This document shows, piece by piece, positions 1 through 10,644 of a DNA stretch of 23,739 nt (positions within the stretch are counted from its first letter, which is position 1; each line of letters starts with the position of its first letter). The stretch is from Emmonsiellopsis sp. PD_33 (Eukaryota > Ascomycota > Eurotiomycetes > Onygenales > Ajellomycetaceae), in the NCBI GenBank assembly GCA_032988165.1, contig JANTQF010000457.1, forward strand, positions 1 through 23,739, given 5' to 3'. Position numbers and translations under genes: made by a program. The notes beneath the pieces are model-generated. The model had not been told where the DNA came from and searched no databases. It worked only from the letters and a program-made list of their open reading frames with translations.

Positions 1-2991
1 AGTATAAAGTGGCCAAATCGCGGTCTGAAAGGCCATGCATGTGCATACCCTCCCCAATCCACTCATTTTCTCGGTCATCGGCACCCACCACTATGACCAA
101 ATTATTGCCCGCAGCATCGTATAAATGAGTTTGTGATAAATGGTCAGCATGCTCTAATCATTGTGAGGTTGTTATTATCATTTTTTGGCCGGCATTCTCC
201 TTATATCCTACTCCGTTGTTCCACATATTCATGTCGATGTTGCTTATGAGCGTAATGTTATTGTTTAATGACATATTCATGGACCGGTGCATACATACCC
301 CTAGCAGGCCCGATCCCCTCCTCTAATCAATCCTCTTGTACTTTTTCTTGCCTTGTATCCGTTGTCTTTCGAACTCCATCAATCATCATCCCCAGGATTG
401 ATTTCGTTCCCTTATCCCACCGGTACTGTATACCCCTGGCCTTTGTTGTCTATGACACCTAACTCCGCTTAAGCTTTCAGCCTCATCTCCGGCCCACCTT
501 ATTACTTTCCAGAGAAACGCATCTTCAATCGGTCTCTTGATCTAGTTAGTCGGGTGAAGCCCCGTCCTTCCTTTTCTCTCGATTATCCTGTCGTCTTATC
601 TCGTCATAAATGCAGTGACCCTTTTTTATCAGACTTCCGCATATTTTCGGTCCCTTTAGTTAATTAGCAAAAAGCGCAATGTCGACGGTCCGTTGAAGCT
701 ATGGGCCGAACTCCGCGTATTATACTAGTACCATTTATATGGAAATGACTGAGGGGGATGTCATTGTTCCAGTTTGGATTTGGAATTATTCCTTTCCCTT
801 ATATCACATAACTGCTGCCAGACAGGTCTTATATCAGAGTCAGAATTATGAGTATAAGAATTCGTCAGCGGAAGACGGAGTTTGAGGCACCGCCCCTCTC
901 CACTCCGGCCGCATCCGCCACAAGGCAAAGATGGGCTCAATGAGTAGAAGAAGCCTTCAGCCCGGGGTTATATGTTAACTATTGTATCAGCTTACCACCA
1001 CCCACAGCAACTGTGCACAGAAACGCTGTAACCCTCCCGTGGAAAAAGAATTAAAAAATAACATGTCCGTTCCTGATAGATGCAGGCCGAGAAATATAGA
1101 TTTGCATATACCCCGCCTTTGTATTAGCCGGGAGCTTAATCTGATCAGTAATCCATAAAAGGTGCATGCCGGGGAGCTATGATAAATACTTGGCGGAGAC
1201 GACCGCTACTGCGCTAACTATCGTCTGCATAGCCGCAGATGTGGTTAAGGTCCGAGGCTATCGTTCGTTCACAATCCATCTGCATAAAACGCATCGTATC
1301 TGATGCCACGAATTTCCCGCCCTCAGTTCAAGTTTGCAAGAGTGCTGTTATCAAGCAGGACAACCTTGTTGGGATTCGCTAGTGAGATCCAGTTTATTAG
1401 TACGTAGTCAGCCTTCCCAGAGTGATCCTGTTTCAGCCCGTGCCGTAATTCCGTCTGCCTAGAGGCAATGTAGACGGCGGATATCGTTATGCTTTCTCCA
1501 TGATAGACTAAATAATCTATCTTCTGATGTGAGATGCCGCATGGCTGACTAATGGGCGCTAGGGGCGGGGGAACAAATGCTTGGAAGGCGGAATTAGGGC
1601 ATGCTAGGCCCAATTGGGACATGGCGTCCCGAACCGGCAATTCGGCACAGCGAAGACTGATCGGCAGCTTCTGGACACCGACACCATCCATCATCCATCA
1701 TCCACCTCGCCAATACGGAGAATCAGGATTCATCGGGATGATAGGATCCTATTGCTACGCAGCAAAGGGGGCTGGCCAGTGTGCGCATCGCACAGACCAC
1801 GCCGCAGGGGACGAGATACGCGGGCCGGCAAATGGGGGATGGAGATACGCAGACATCTTGTTGGTGGATGGTGTCTGAGCGGTGTCTCGCCCACATCTCC
1901 AACACGTGGGGAATGACTCCCGTCTCCGAATAACGCCTGTTCCGTGGATGGGTTCATGTAGACCGCTGGGATGGACATGCCCAAAAACAATCCCCTCGCG
2001 CTCCTATGCCTGGAATCCGGGGATATCAGGAACTGGCTACGGTTGCCCCAATAATCGGAACCCGCAGCTTGGCATAGGGCCTGTCATGGCACTCTTGTTG
2101 GGAGTTCGCATTTTATGACATGACTCAGGTTTGACCAGCTCTGTCCCCATCACAGCGCCATATGGCATTACCTTCATCCATGTGAAGCCTTCCTGGTCCG
2201 CCCCACTTCAAGCACAAACTTATCCGAGCTAAGCATGGTAGCGGCGGAGTTTAGAGTGGCTGTTTACCGGGGATCACTGCCAGCCTTCGGTATCATGTCT
2301 GCGCGCCTGGCCAGCAGGATAGCCCCATCTTGGCTGTGGCGTGCCCCTCTTTGTGGTGCTTGGTTTCAAAAAAGCTGTGTTTTCTTCGGCAACGCTCTCT
2401 GGCAAAGGCGATCGGGCGACGGGTGGGAACCTAGGCTAATCAATGGGCCCGGATTTTAAGATATGGAAAATTGCGGAATAGCACACGGGGCATCCAGACT
2501 CAAGAAAGGAAGCTGACAGGGTACTTTTTAGCTGGTTGTGGTAGGGATTAGTAGGTCCCTCCTGAGTCCTCTTCTTCCAGGAGTTGTACTAAAATGAAGA
2601 TAGCGCCGCTAAACTCATAGTTAATAATAAATTGTTCTCGCACCCTTCTTTTTGGTTTCTTTTCTCTCTCGCTCTCGCTCTTCGCCTTGTGTCAAATCTG
2701 TGCTCTGTCCGCGCACACTCTTGAACGGGCCGAAGTCGGATCGATCTACGCAATCTTCTTACAGACTTTGCTGTCTCCTCGTCTGTAGCCATAATCATTT
2801 CTTACTGGCGCCGCTAGATGCATCGATTCGGGACATTTCTGTTCGGACCTTTTATAGTTTCCTTGTTTCCCTCTCCATTTTCCGCTTGAAACTTTCCCAA
2901 CTGCTATATGCTTGGGCGATAGACTGTTTGCTCCTAATCATTGATTCCTGGAAAGAGGGGTTCCTAGGATCCCAGTATCCTTCCCGATCCA
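1..2991. other. Long region without a recognisable gene, upstream of the MFS transporter
   Basis: No open frame here shows a domain I recognise, has a convincing fungal exon structure, or continues across plausible introns. The longest frames (about 108 codons near 1552-1878 on + and 123 codons near 1694-1323 on -) overlap each other on opposite strands and look random in composition. Visible small features are a CATC/ATCC-rich stretch near 1685-1706, a perfect 12-bp palindrome ATAGGATCCTAT at 1741-1752, a TGACTCA motif at 2121-2127, and a pyrimidine-rich tract at about 2646-2697. The last part (about 2500-2991) is probably promoter and 5' leader of the transporter gene. A fast-evolving or non-coding transcript cannot be excluded. 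Confidence 0.6.
2646..2697 (+). promoter_or_regulatory. Pyrimidine-rich tract in the MFS transporter promoter
   Basis: A CT-rich stretch (runs of TTTCT, CTCTCTCG and CTCTCGCTCTTCG) lies about 300 bp upstream of the transporter start codon. Such tracts are common just before transcription starts in filamentous fungi. The assignment as a promoter element is inference; no mapped start is available. Confidence 0.35.
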
Positions 2992-4956
2992 ATGTCTGAT
3001 CCCGAAAAGCCGGGTTTGCACGGCCCATCACAGCATGCAGAAATCCAACACCACACCGATAGCCAAGGCTCTGCCGGCTCCAGCGCTGAAACAGCGTCGG
3101 AAAAAAGCTTAGAAGTAACTGTCCAGGATCCCGATAATAAGATCCTCACGCCTATCATGTCAAGGGCCTCGCATCAGCCGTCGTTGTCGAAGAAGATTAC
3201 GGCGATTTCGGTGGGTACCACGGGGACTACGGATCCCAACTTCGAGGTGGATTGGGACGATGAGCATGATCCCCAGAATCCGAGAAATTGGTCGTTGAAG
3301 TACAAGGGAATGGCGATCGGATTTCTTTCGTGGAGCACGTTTGTTGTGTAAGCACATACCATGTCCCCTTTTTGCATATGTTAGGGGGGTCTGAAATCTG
3401 ACAGTGGTCATGCGCGAACAGGGTGTTATACTCCACCAGCTATACCGCAGGCCTTACAGATATCGCAGAGGAGTTTGAAACGCCAGAAATCATAGTCACC
3501 CTAGGCTTAACCTTCTACCTGATTGGGCTTGCTGTTGGCTCCGTTATCCTCGCTCCCTTAAGTGAGATGTATGGCCGAAAGCCAGTTTCGGTTGTGAGCA
3601 TGTTCTTCTTCGTTGTCTTGATCATCCCATGTGGGCTTTCCACGAATGTGGGGGAGTTAATCGCCCTGAGATTCCTCGGTGCCGTTGCCGGCAGTGCAAT
3701 GGTCTCGAGTGCTCCCGGTTCAATATCGGATATAGTGGATGATGACCATCGGGCATTGGCGTTTTCGATTTGGAGTATTGGACCGTTGAATGGACCAGGT
3801 AATTCGATTTCTCTTTGCTCCGACATCTAACTAAGCAATATAGCTAACGGCATTTAGTATTTGGACCCATCATTGGCGGGTACATGACCCAATACCTAGG
3901 GTGGCGGTGGACGAACTGGCTATCCATGATAATGGGCGGCGTCGCTTTAGTCCTCATGATTATTTTGAAGGAAACATATGCGCCCGTCCTCCTGCAGAGG
4001 AAAGCAGCACGTATTCGCACAGAAACCGACGATACGCGCTGGTGGAGCCGGTACGATCAACGAGCATCCATCCTCTCCATCCTGAAAGTCAACCTAAGTA
4101 GGCCATTTATCATGGCAGTCATGGAACCAATTTGGTATGTACATACATACAATTATCTCTCCCTCCTCATCCCTTCCCTTCCAACTACCCCACTAACAAA
4201 TAACCCAGCATATTTTGGAACCTCTACATCGCCGTCGTCTACGCAATCCTCTACCTCTGCTTTGTGGCCTATCCCATTGTCTTCCGGCAAATCCGCGGCT
4301 GGTCCGTCGGCGAATCCGGCCTCGCATTCCTTGGAATCGGGGTTGGCTCCCTGACAACAGTCGCCGTCGAACCCCTCCTCCGCAGGATGATAAACCGTCA
4401 CAAGCTCGATCCGGAAACAGGAAAAGTGCCGCCCGAATCAATGGTCAGCGTCGTCTGTATCGCCGCTGTCCTCATCCCAGCCGGCGAACTAATATTTGCC
4501 TGGACCTGCGCGCCCGCCTCTATCCACTGGATTGTCCCCATCCTCGCCGGCATCCCCTTCGGCGCAGGCAATACGGCCGTCTTCATCTACGCGTCCAATT
4601 ATCTCACCTTCAGCTATGGGGTGTATGCTGCGTCAGCCATGGCGGGCAATTCGGTGATGCGAAGTATACTTGGGGGTGTATTTCCTCTTGTGGGACCTTC
4701 GATGTATAGCCGGTTAGGGCCCAATTGGGCAGGCACGTTGTTGGGGCTGTTGGAGGTTCTGATTATTCCGATTCCGATTGTGTTTTACAAATATGGACAT
4801 AAGATTCGGAGGAAGAGCGCGTTGATTAAAGCGATGCAGGAGGATAAGAGCAAGCTGGATGGGAAGAGGCGGAGGAGGGAGGCGGCAAGGGAGGGGGGTG
4901 TGGGTGATAGAGTGTTGGAGAAGGAGAGTGGCGGTGGTGTGAAGGAGGAGGTTTGA
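2992..4956 (+). CDS. MFS drug:H+ antiporter (DHA1-type) multidrug/polyamine-like transporter
   Basis: Four exons: 2992-3347, 3422-3798, 3858-4134 and 4209-4956, with introns of 74, 59 and 74 bp, giving 585 residues. About 105 hydrophilic residues end in the HDPQNPRNWS signature seen before TM1 in fungal DHA1 exporters. Motif A appears as APLSEMYGRKP (about 163-173). The antiporter motif C region (IGPLNGPVFGPIIGGY) spans the second splice junction. A late YASNYLTFSYGVYAASAMAGN block near TM10 is also typical of this family. Twelve membrane segments fit, and a charged Lys/Arg/Glu-rich tail follows. Known family role: proton-driven efflux of drugs, polyamines or toxins at the plasma membrane; the substrate here cannot be told. 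No biosynthetic genes are adjacent, so it is probably not part of a secondary-metabolite cluster. Splice joins restore family motifs, so the model is secure. Confidence 0.92.
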
Positions 4957-5763
4957 AGGTTGGTATTCTTTTTCCCTAGCTGGTTGCTCTGGAATTCGCG
5001 GAAAAGGGGGCATCAATTCTATTTGTGTTCTGGGATAGGGGCTTTTCATTTCGGATATTCATTGGAGGACTTTCTTCCCCATCACTAGCATCACATGGCG
5101 CTTGATTTGGTTTGCATTGTTTTCTAGACTCCTTTTTAGTTGCCATTACCTGGTCGTCCGGTTGATTTTTGGTCTTGGTTTTTGGGTCCGTCTTTCGGAA
5201 AGAGTCAATATATAATAAATAGGGGGGAAAAGGGGTGGGGGGGAATCTAAAAAAAGAAGATAAAAAAATCTCGGAGAAAAATTGGAAAAATAATATATAC
5301 ATACATTAAGCACCTGTCACAGTCTGCTTGCTCTGTCTGGCTTCACCATTCTGTCTTTGGGGCGCCCTTCAGCACTTCATCCATCATTTTAATACCCGAT
5401 ATATATCCACGTATCGTATCATTGGCGGCTTAAGGGTTCAGCCGCCCAAACCCTTTCCCATCCCTAACCTCGATGCCACCATTTTGCTCTCTGCTGGCTG
5501 TGTTGGCTGTGTGTTTGGCGACTATGCTTATCGACACGCAGAATAACAATGTGACGCATATAAAGAATCGCTTTCACGTCGTGCTCGAATCGACCAGTTT
5601 TGGGATACCGGGCGCACGTGTGGCAGTGCTTCAATAGAATACATATGGCACTTGAATCGGACCTGCATTCGTCTTTGTCCATATATCTCCAGACATGCCG
5701 TATGGCAATGCGCGCTGCTCGGCAGCAAATCATACATTCCTGTATGAGAGTTGGAATGCGTCC
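4957..5763. other. Intergenic region between two convergent genes (MFS transporter and ten1)
   Basis: This stretch holds the 3' ends of the transporter and of ten1. An AATAAA at 5214-5219, about 260 bp after the transporter stop, could be its polyadenylation signal. A purine-rich block (AGGGGGGAAAAGGGG type) follows at about 5220-5240. I see no coding exon, RNA gene or repeat of note. Confidence 0.6.
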
Positions 5764-6321
5764 TCAACCAGGCCGGGGCACCGCCCTATCCGCATCCTCC
5801 CAATCCTGTAGGACGCGCTCGTACTCCCCAATATCCACGGCACCGGCAGAGAATATCATGACTGCTTCGATATAGACACCAGACTGGCGGCTCTGCTGCA
5901 GCTTCGACGCTCCGGGCAAACGCACACTACTCGTCGATGACGTTTGCTGGCGTATGTAGCCAAGTACATTTAACCAGGCCCCAATTTGGAGATCGGTGGA
6001 TTTGAGAGATGCCAGGAGCAGGTTGACGTCTACAGAGATTGATGGGATGGGATGGGATGTGTGCGGGTAGTTGTGTTGTAGGGTCAGATGGCCCGTTGAG
6101 GTGTTGTAGGAGGACACACTATGGGGTGTTAGTTCATTTTTGGGCTTGCTATTATCATTCCGCCCTTGCTCGAGGAACTACGATGCAGGCAAGATAATTT
6201 AGGGGAGAGCGGTTGTATCTCACCATCCAAGGAAGCGGATCTTAGATCCAATCGGTAGATTCGGGATTTCGGAGAGAAAAGCCCGGGTTGTGGGGAGTGG
6301 GCCGGCAGGGGCCTGGTTCAT
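5764..6321 (-). CDS. ten1: CST complex subunit Ten1-like, telomere capping protein
   Basis: Two exons on the minus strand: 6321-6224 and 6118-5764, with a 105-bp intron (6223-6119), giving 150 residues. The join recreates IRFLGCVSSYNTSTGHLTLQ, the first strands of an OB fold. Then come a VDVNLLLASL segment and an IGAWLNVLGYI strand, and after a loop a VYIEAVMIFSAGAVDIGEYE strand-helix, the pattern I know from fungal Ten1 proteins. The length is close to the usual 120-160 residues. Known role: with Stn1 (and Cdc13/Ctc1 where present) it caps telomeric single-stranded DNA and supports lagging-strand fill-in. It is transcribed away from snf7, with 542 bp between the start codons. Small OB-fold proteins diverge quickly, so the family call rests on pattern, not on a catalytic motif. 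The exon 1 start is the first ATG in frame. Confidence 0.82.
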
Positions 6322-6863
6322 TGTAGGTGAGATCAATGAAGACCAATTCTATGCATTATCCATCCCTCCAGATCCTATCATGAACAGGGCCTGGAGTTGT
6401 TTTTGATATCGCTGTGGTTGGTTGAAAGCAAAACGGCTGACATAAGCGACTGACGAGGCGGCCCGATTGGAGCTGTCCACGTGATGATCCATCATCGACA
6501 CCGCAGACGACGATGATCTCAAGCGACTCCGAACCCATCTGCATCTCGACCTTTTTGCCCGCCACCAACTGCCCAAGCACCGGCCCCCTGCCTTTCTCTG
6601 CCCCCGTCGAATCCTCCGTAGCACCCTCTCCTCCCAATAGGGTACTCTGTTTTTCCCTTTATTTGCCTCCTATCCGTCTACATCCCTTCCGATTCCGCAG
6701 TCTGCAGCCTACCCACCTCCCGCATTTCCAACTTTGATACCCGAACACCGCACCCGGACCACTGCCAGCTCCATATCATACACACAGCCGCCATTGCAGC
6801 GACGGCCTTTTAGACACATCTAAGCGATATTTTATTAGCCCTCATCGGTTTCTGACCGGCAAG
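6322..6863. promoter_or_regulatory. Shared divergent promoter of ten1 and snf7
   Basis: These 542 bp separate two start codons pointing away from each other, so both promoters must lie here. A CCAAT box (HAP/AnCF core) occurs at 6634-6638 on the + strand, about 225 bp from the snf7 start. Pyrimidine-rich segments precede snf7 (about 6645-6735). Open frames on either strand here look like chance. Confidence 0.55.
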
Positions 6864-7883
6864 ATGTGGTCATGGTTCGGCGGAGGCGGCCAGGCGAAGA
6901 AGGATGCGCCGAAAAATGCCATCCTCGCCCTACGTCAACAGCTCGATATGCTCCAGAAGAGAGAAAAGCATCTGGAAAACCAAATGGCCGAACAGGATGC
7001 TATTGCACGGAAGCATGTTGCTACGAATAAGAACGGTATGTTGGTTCTGCTCGATGGAAATGCTACCCCGCATGAGCGTTTTGTGGATCGCGGAACGGTG
7101 TTCAAAGGGGTGCCGAGTTCTTTGTGGAGAATTCACGGTGCAATGTAATTACTGAGTATATTATTGCTAACGCTGTTGCTTTTTCTACTTATATAGCGGC
7201 TAAAGCTGCCCTGCGACGGAAGAAGGGCCATGAACGATCCCTCGAACAAACAAGCGCCCAGATCATCCAGCTCGAACAACAAATATACTCTATCGAGGCG
7301 GCCAACATCAACCAGGAAACCCTCAACGCAATGAAGAATGCCGGATCTGCTATGAAACAGATACATAAAGGGCTTACGATCGAAAAAGTAGATCAGACTA
7401 TGTATGTCATGGGAATAGCGTTTATCTTGAAGTCCCCTAATGGAACACCCCAACACATTTACCACCTACTTTCATACTGAGGCAATAACATACTAACATC
7501 ATATGAACAACGCAGGGACGAACTACGGGAGCAACACGAACTCAGCGACGAGATCGTCGGTGCCATCACAAACGCGCACATTGGAGAGCCATTCGACGAG
7601 ACAGAGCTGGAGCAGGAACTCGAGGGGATGGAGCAAGAACAAATCGACGAGAGAATGCTCAAGACCGGCACTGTACCTGTTGCAGATCAGCTAGGTACTC
7701 TACCTGCTGCAGCAAATGGGCCACGTGAGTTGCTTACCTATTATCCCCCCTTTCGTACTATCTAAAACGGATATCAAACAGCTAACCCTCTCTCGTGTTT
7801 CCCCAGTCAAAGGCAAAGAACGAGCCGAAGAAGAGGACGAAGAAGCCGAACTCGAGAAGTTGCGAGCGGAAATGGCCATGTAA
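6864..7883 (+). CDS. snf7: ESCRT-III subunit Snf7/Vps32
   Basis: Four exons: 6864-7035, 7197-7401, 7516-7724 and 7807-7883, with introns of 161, 114 and 82 bp, giving 220 residues, a normal Snf7 length. The start MWSWFGGGG and the basic, amphipathic helix 1 (APKNAILALRQQLDMLQKRE) fit the membrane-binding end. The first splice joins NKN to AAKAALRRKKGHE, the conserved helix 1/helix 2 region. A Met-rich mid helix (TLNAMKNAGSAMKQIH) and an acidic C-terminal half (DELREQHELSDEIV, EELEKLRAEMAM-type end) follow. The last residues resemble a MIM1 helix that recruits Vps4. Known role: polymerises on endosomal membranes to sort cargo into multivesicular bodies. In Aspergillus and yeast, Snf7 also recruits the pH-signalling (PalA/Rim20) machinery. 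CTAAC-like branch sites are visible in all three introns (for example TACTAAC in the second). Confidence 0.96.
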
Positions 7884-8690
7884 AGACACAGGCACACATG
7901 CCCCCCATTCCAATTCTGTAAGAGGATTAAGGGACCGCCTGATTCGCATTGACCTACCTACCTACCTTATCCCACCACTCGTACTACCCACACCACGCTA
8001 CACCTTTATCCGTTTCTCGGTTTCTACTTCCACGTTGGTATAAATTACTCTGTCCACTACTCTGCTGTTCATCCATATCACTCTCACCGGCCAAATCTAT
8101 CCCCCGTTCTTTATTTCCTTTTCCTTTTTTTTAAACACGTGTTTACATTAAGAGGCGTTCCACGGGTAGCTAGCTAGTGTCTTTGTCTCATCTTTTCCCG
8201 GTTCTGGTTCTGGTCCGAGTTGGTTTTTGGTTTTAACATTTTTCTCTTCCCTACCGTGTTCTGTCTGACCCCCTCATATCTTCATGATGTATGTACGTAT
8301 TTTGCCCCATCCCTCCCTTCTCTTACTAAAGGAAAGGGTGGATGGATACGATGGATGAAATGATGTGATGTGATGGTTATATTGAGTATTCATTCTCTTT
8401 ATTTATATCTATGTTGCTGTTTTCCTCCGCTCCTTGTGCCTAGTCTTGCCTGCTATCTAATCGGCTAGCTCCTGGGGGAAGTGGCGGCAGAGGGGAGGGT
8501 GGGTAGGGGGGAATAGGCTCAGTCCATAGACGACGACCTTCCATCCCGGCAGACTGCTCGCAGTACCAGCTACCAAGCTAACTACACCCCCTCCCTATAT
8601 CTCTCTCATAATAAAAATATGTCACAATAACAAATAAGAAGCCACACAGACCGAGCTTCCCCTTCATACCAATCACCAAACCACCATCAC
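7884..8690. other. Intergenic region between convergent snf7 and the 2OG oxygenase gene
   Basis: Only 3' flanking sequence is visible. Possible polyadenylation signals are AATAAA at 8610-8615 for snf7 and, on the minus strand, TTTATT at about 8398-8403 for the oxygenase gene. A strong G-quadruplex candidate lies at 8492-8511 and is listed separately. GATG/TGATG-rich sequence occurs at about 8338-8375. No coding exon is supported. Confidence 0.55.
8492..8511 (+). repeat. G-quadruplex candidate
   Basis: Four G runs of 4, 3, 3 and 6 bases are separated by loops of only 1, 1 and 2 bases (A, T, TA). Very short loops favour a stable parallel quadruplex. It lies between the 3' ends of two convergent genes and would be on the RNA of any snf7 read-through transcript. 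Confidence 0.6.
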
Positions 8691-9650
8691 CTACACCCCA
8701 ACAACCAAATCACTCCTAACAACCCACTTCTCCCCTCCGCCCCTAACCTCCATCCCCTCATGCAGCAAACACCGCTCCCCATGCCGATGCAGCAGTGCCA
8801 TGCCTGTTTCCGGAGCTATGATGATCGGTTCGGGAGGCGGGTTGTTCCGTTTGGATCCTTTTTGGTGTGCCTGTGGTGAGGGTTCCGGGTAGAAGGCTGT
8901 CTCGCCGCCGGCGCAGGTGGAGAGGTAGATTAGGAGCGTCCAGGTTGTGCGGGCGCGTTGGGTTTTGTTTGTGTGTGGGTTTGGGTGGGTGAGGGGGATG
9001 GAGTCGTCGTCTGGGTTGGTGGTTAGTTGAGTAGAGTATGGGGTATATAGTTGGGTAATGCGTAAGTTTTTTCTTAAAAAAAAGGAGGGGGGGTTGGAGA
9101 TTTATATTCCTCTTCCCCCCTTTTCTATCTCGAAGGAAACAGAAAGTGGTTAAAATAAAAAAGAGAAACAAAACTCACAATGCTGCGCAAAAAACTGGCC
9201 GGGTACATATCTATAGACCCTTATATTCGGATTCAACCCTAACACCTCCCCGCCCCACAGCTCCTTCTCCTCCGCCGCCCTCCCCTCCACCAACCCCTTC
9301 AACCCCGTCTCCCTCCACAACCGCTCTGCAAACACCGCATCATCCACCTGAAACCGATCGTTCACACGCACCGCCTCGCCCTTCTTTGGTCGGCCTGGGG
9401 TGGTCACGAGGGGCAGCGAGGAGAGGAAGGAAATGTAGTTCTTGCAGAGGGTTGAGGTGAAGAGGTTGCGGATTATGAGGATTTGATCGGATAGGACGGT
9501 ATCTAGGGTGAGGTCTGTGGGGGGGATGAGGGGCTTTAGGGGGGGCCAGTTGGGGGGTTGTTGTTGTTGCTGCTGCTTTTGTTGTGTTTGCTGTGGCTTG
9601 GTGGTGGTGGTGGGAGGGGCTTGTTTGGATTTTTTGGCCTTTGGTGCCAT
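8691..9650 (-). CDS. 2-oxoglutarate/Fe(II) dioxygenase, prolyl 4-hydroxylase alpha-like
   Basis: Two exons on the minus strand: 9650-9179 and 9010-8691, with a 168-bp intron (9178-9011), giving 263 residues. The intron splits the first iron motif; joined it reads FFAQHYDDS, with iron ligands H157 and D159. Downstream are TWTLLIYLS..GGETAFYP (about 181-199), the distal ligand H241 in LLHEGMEV, and K252 in GGEKWVVRSDL, which should bind the 2-oxoglutarate carboxylate. The H-x-D...H...K spacing is that of P4Hc enzymes. The first 35 or so residues are basic, Thr/Pro/Gln-rich and lack a signal peptide. This suggests a cytosolic or nuclear enzyme, not an ER collagen-type hydroxylase. Substrate unknown; prolyl or other side-chain hydroxylation is inference. 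It converges on snf7. Confidence 0.9.
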
Positions 9651-10187
9651 TTTTTGGTTGATTGGGTGGATGCGGTTTGTTTTTGTTTTCAGGATTGGGT
9701 TGTGTTAGATGGCTGATGGGTTTTTGTCAGTTATGTGAGAACTTTTTGAGTGGATGGTAGGATCAGGGACGGATGGATATATGTATTTACTGATGCGGGG
9801 TTGATGAGATATGAATATGTTTATATGTGACACGGAATTTTGAACGATGGACTCCGAAGGTATGAAATATTGCAAATTCCTGGCTGACAAGGAGATATCT
9901 GCAGTCCGAATTAGAGAGAATATATATCTCAGTCCAATATCGGATATTAACTGGTTATCGTTAGCATGCGCTCAGTCTGGGGGTTGTTCTATCACACTGA
10001 ACATACCCAGCTCGCGATCAAGGGATCGATTTTCTATCCAATCCTGTCATAGGCAACTCGTGGATGTGTCTTGCGCAGTGATTGTGTAGGGTAGATCAAC
10101 TCTTTCCCGCGTGTTTGTTCAAGTTGAGCTCATCTCAAACACAGGCAAGGGACAAAGAAAAAAAAAAGAAAAAGAAAGAAGAAGATA
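9651..10187. promoter_or_regulatory. Upstream region of the 2OG oxygenase gene
   Basis: About 540 bp between the oxygenase start codon and the tRNA gene. It should carry the oxygenase promoter on the minus strand. The only clear element is the A-rich block next to the tRNA gene, which acts as its terminator. No coding exon is supported. Confidence 0.4.
10158..10173 (-). terminator. RNA polymerase III terminator of the tRNA-Val gene
   Basis: On the minus strand, 15-20 bases beyond the tRNA 3' end there is a run of five T (10173-10169), then a run of ten T (10167-10158). Runs of T on the non-template strand end pol III transcription. Confidence 0.8.
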
Positions 10188-10277
10188 TGATCGATACAGG
10201 GATCGAACCTGTGATCTCCCGCGAATTTGCAGTGTTTGCATGTAAAGCGGGCGCCTTGACCACTGGGCCAATCGATC
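10188..10277 (-). tRNA. tRNA-Val (anticodon UAC) with a 17-nt intron
   Basis: The minus strand folds into a complete cloverleaf. The acceptor stem is GATCGAT/ATCGATC. The D arm is GCCCAGTGGTCAAGGC with G18-G19 present. The anticodon stem is CCCGC/GCGGG, the variable loop AGATC, and the T arm ACAGG-TTCGATC-CCTGT. The discriminator base is A. The anticodon loop starts TTTACA, giving anticodon UAC (reads GUA). A 17-nt insertion sits one base 3' of the anticodon, the standard place for eukaryotic nuclear tRNA introns. Without it the tRNA is 73 nt. The TTTACA loop and A73 are as expected for valine tRNA. The internal B box (GGTTCGATCCC) is intact and a T-rich terminator follows. No encoded CCA, as normal for a nuclear gene. 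Confidence 0.95.
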
Positions 10278-10644
10278 TTATTGGAGATTTGTAATCTGCC
10301 ATTGGCTATTTCTGCGGTGGAAGTATGTACATGGGTGGGAAAATGACAGGCGAAGTATGACGCAGGATGTTTGATGCAACACATTCAAAATATCAAAATG
10401 AGCCCTGACTACGCATGGTTTAGCTCTCTTATTAAGCTTTCCCGCTGGATGTATATTATTGCTCCTGACTTTGAGGGATAGGTGCCCTCTACGAGCCCGG
10501 CCCTGTTGTATCATCGAGCAATAACAACACAAGACTTCTGTCATTGCGCCAAAATGTTTCCGCGCCAGGTGTGCGAAGTTCCAAGCTAGTTCGAGCAGAT
10601 TATCCCCATGTCAAGACCGGGCATGACCTTCGCCTATTCCCTAT

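Noticed and set aside
1323..1905. Overlapping frames of 60-123 codons on both strands
   Set aside because: They overlap each other on both strands, show no domain and have no splice partners; probably chance.
2121..2127. TGACTCA about 870 bp upstream of the MFS transporter
   Set aside because: Far from the start codon and a single short match; kept only as a note in the gap description.
2992..4956. MFS transporter as part of a secondary-metabolite cluster
   Set aside because: No synthase, P450, methyltransferase or zinc-cluster regulator is seen on either side within the window.
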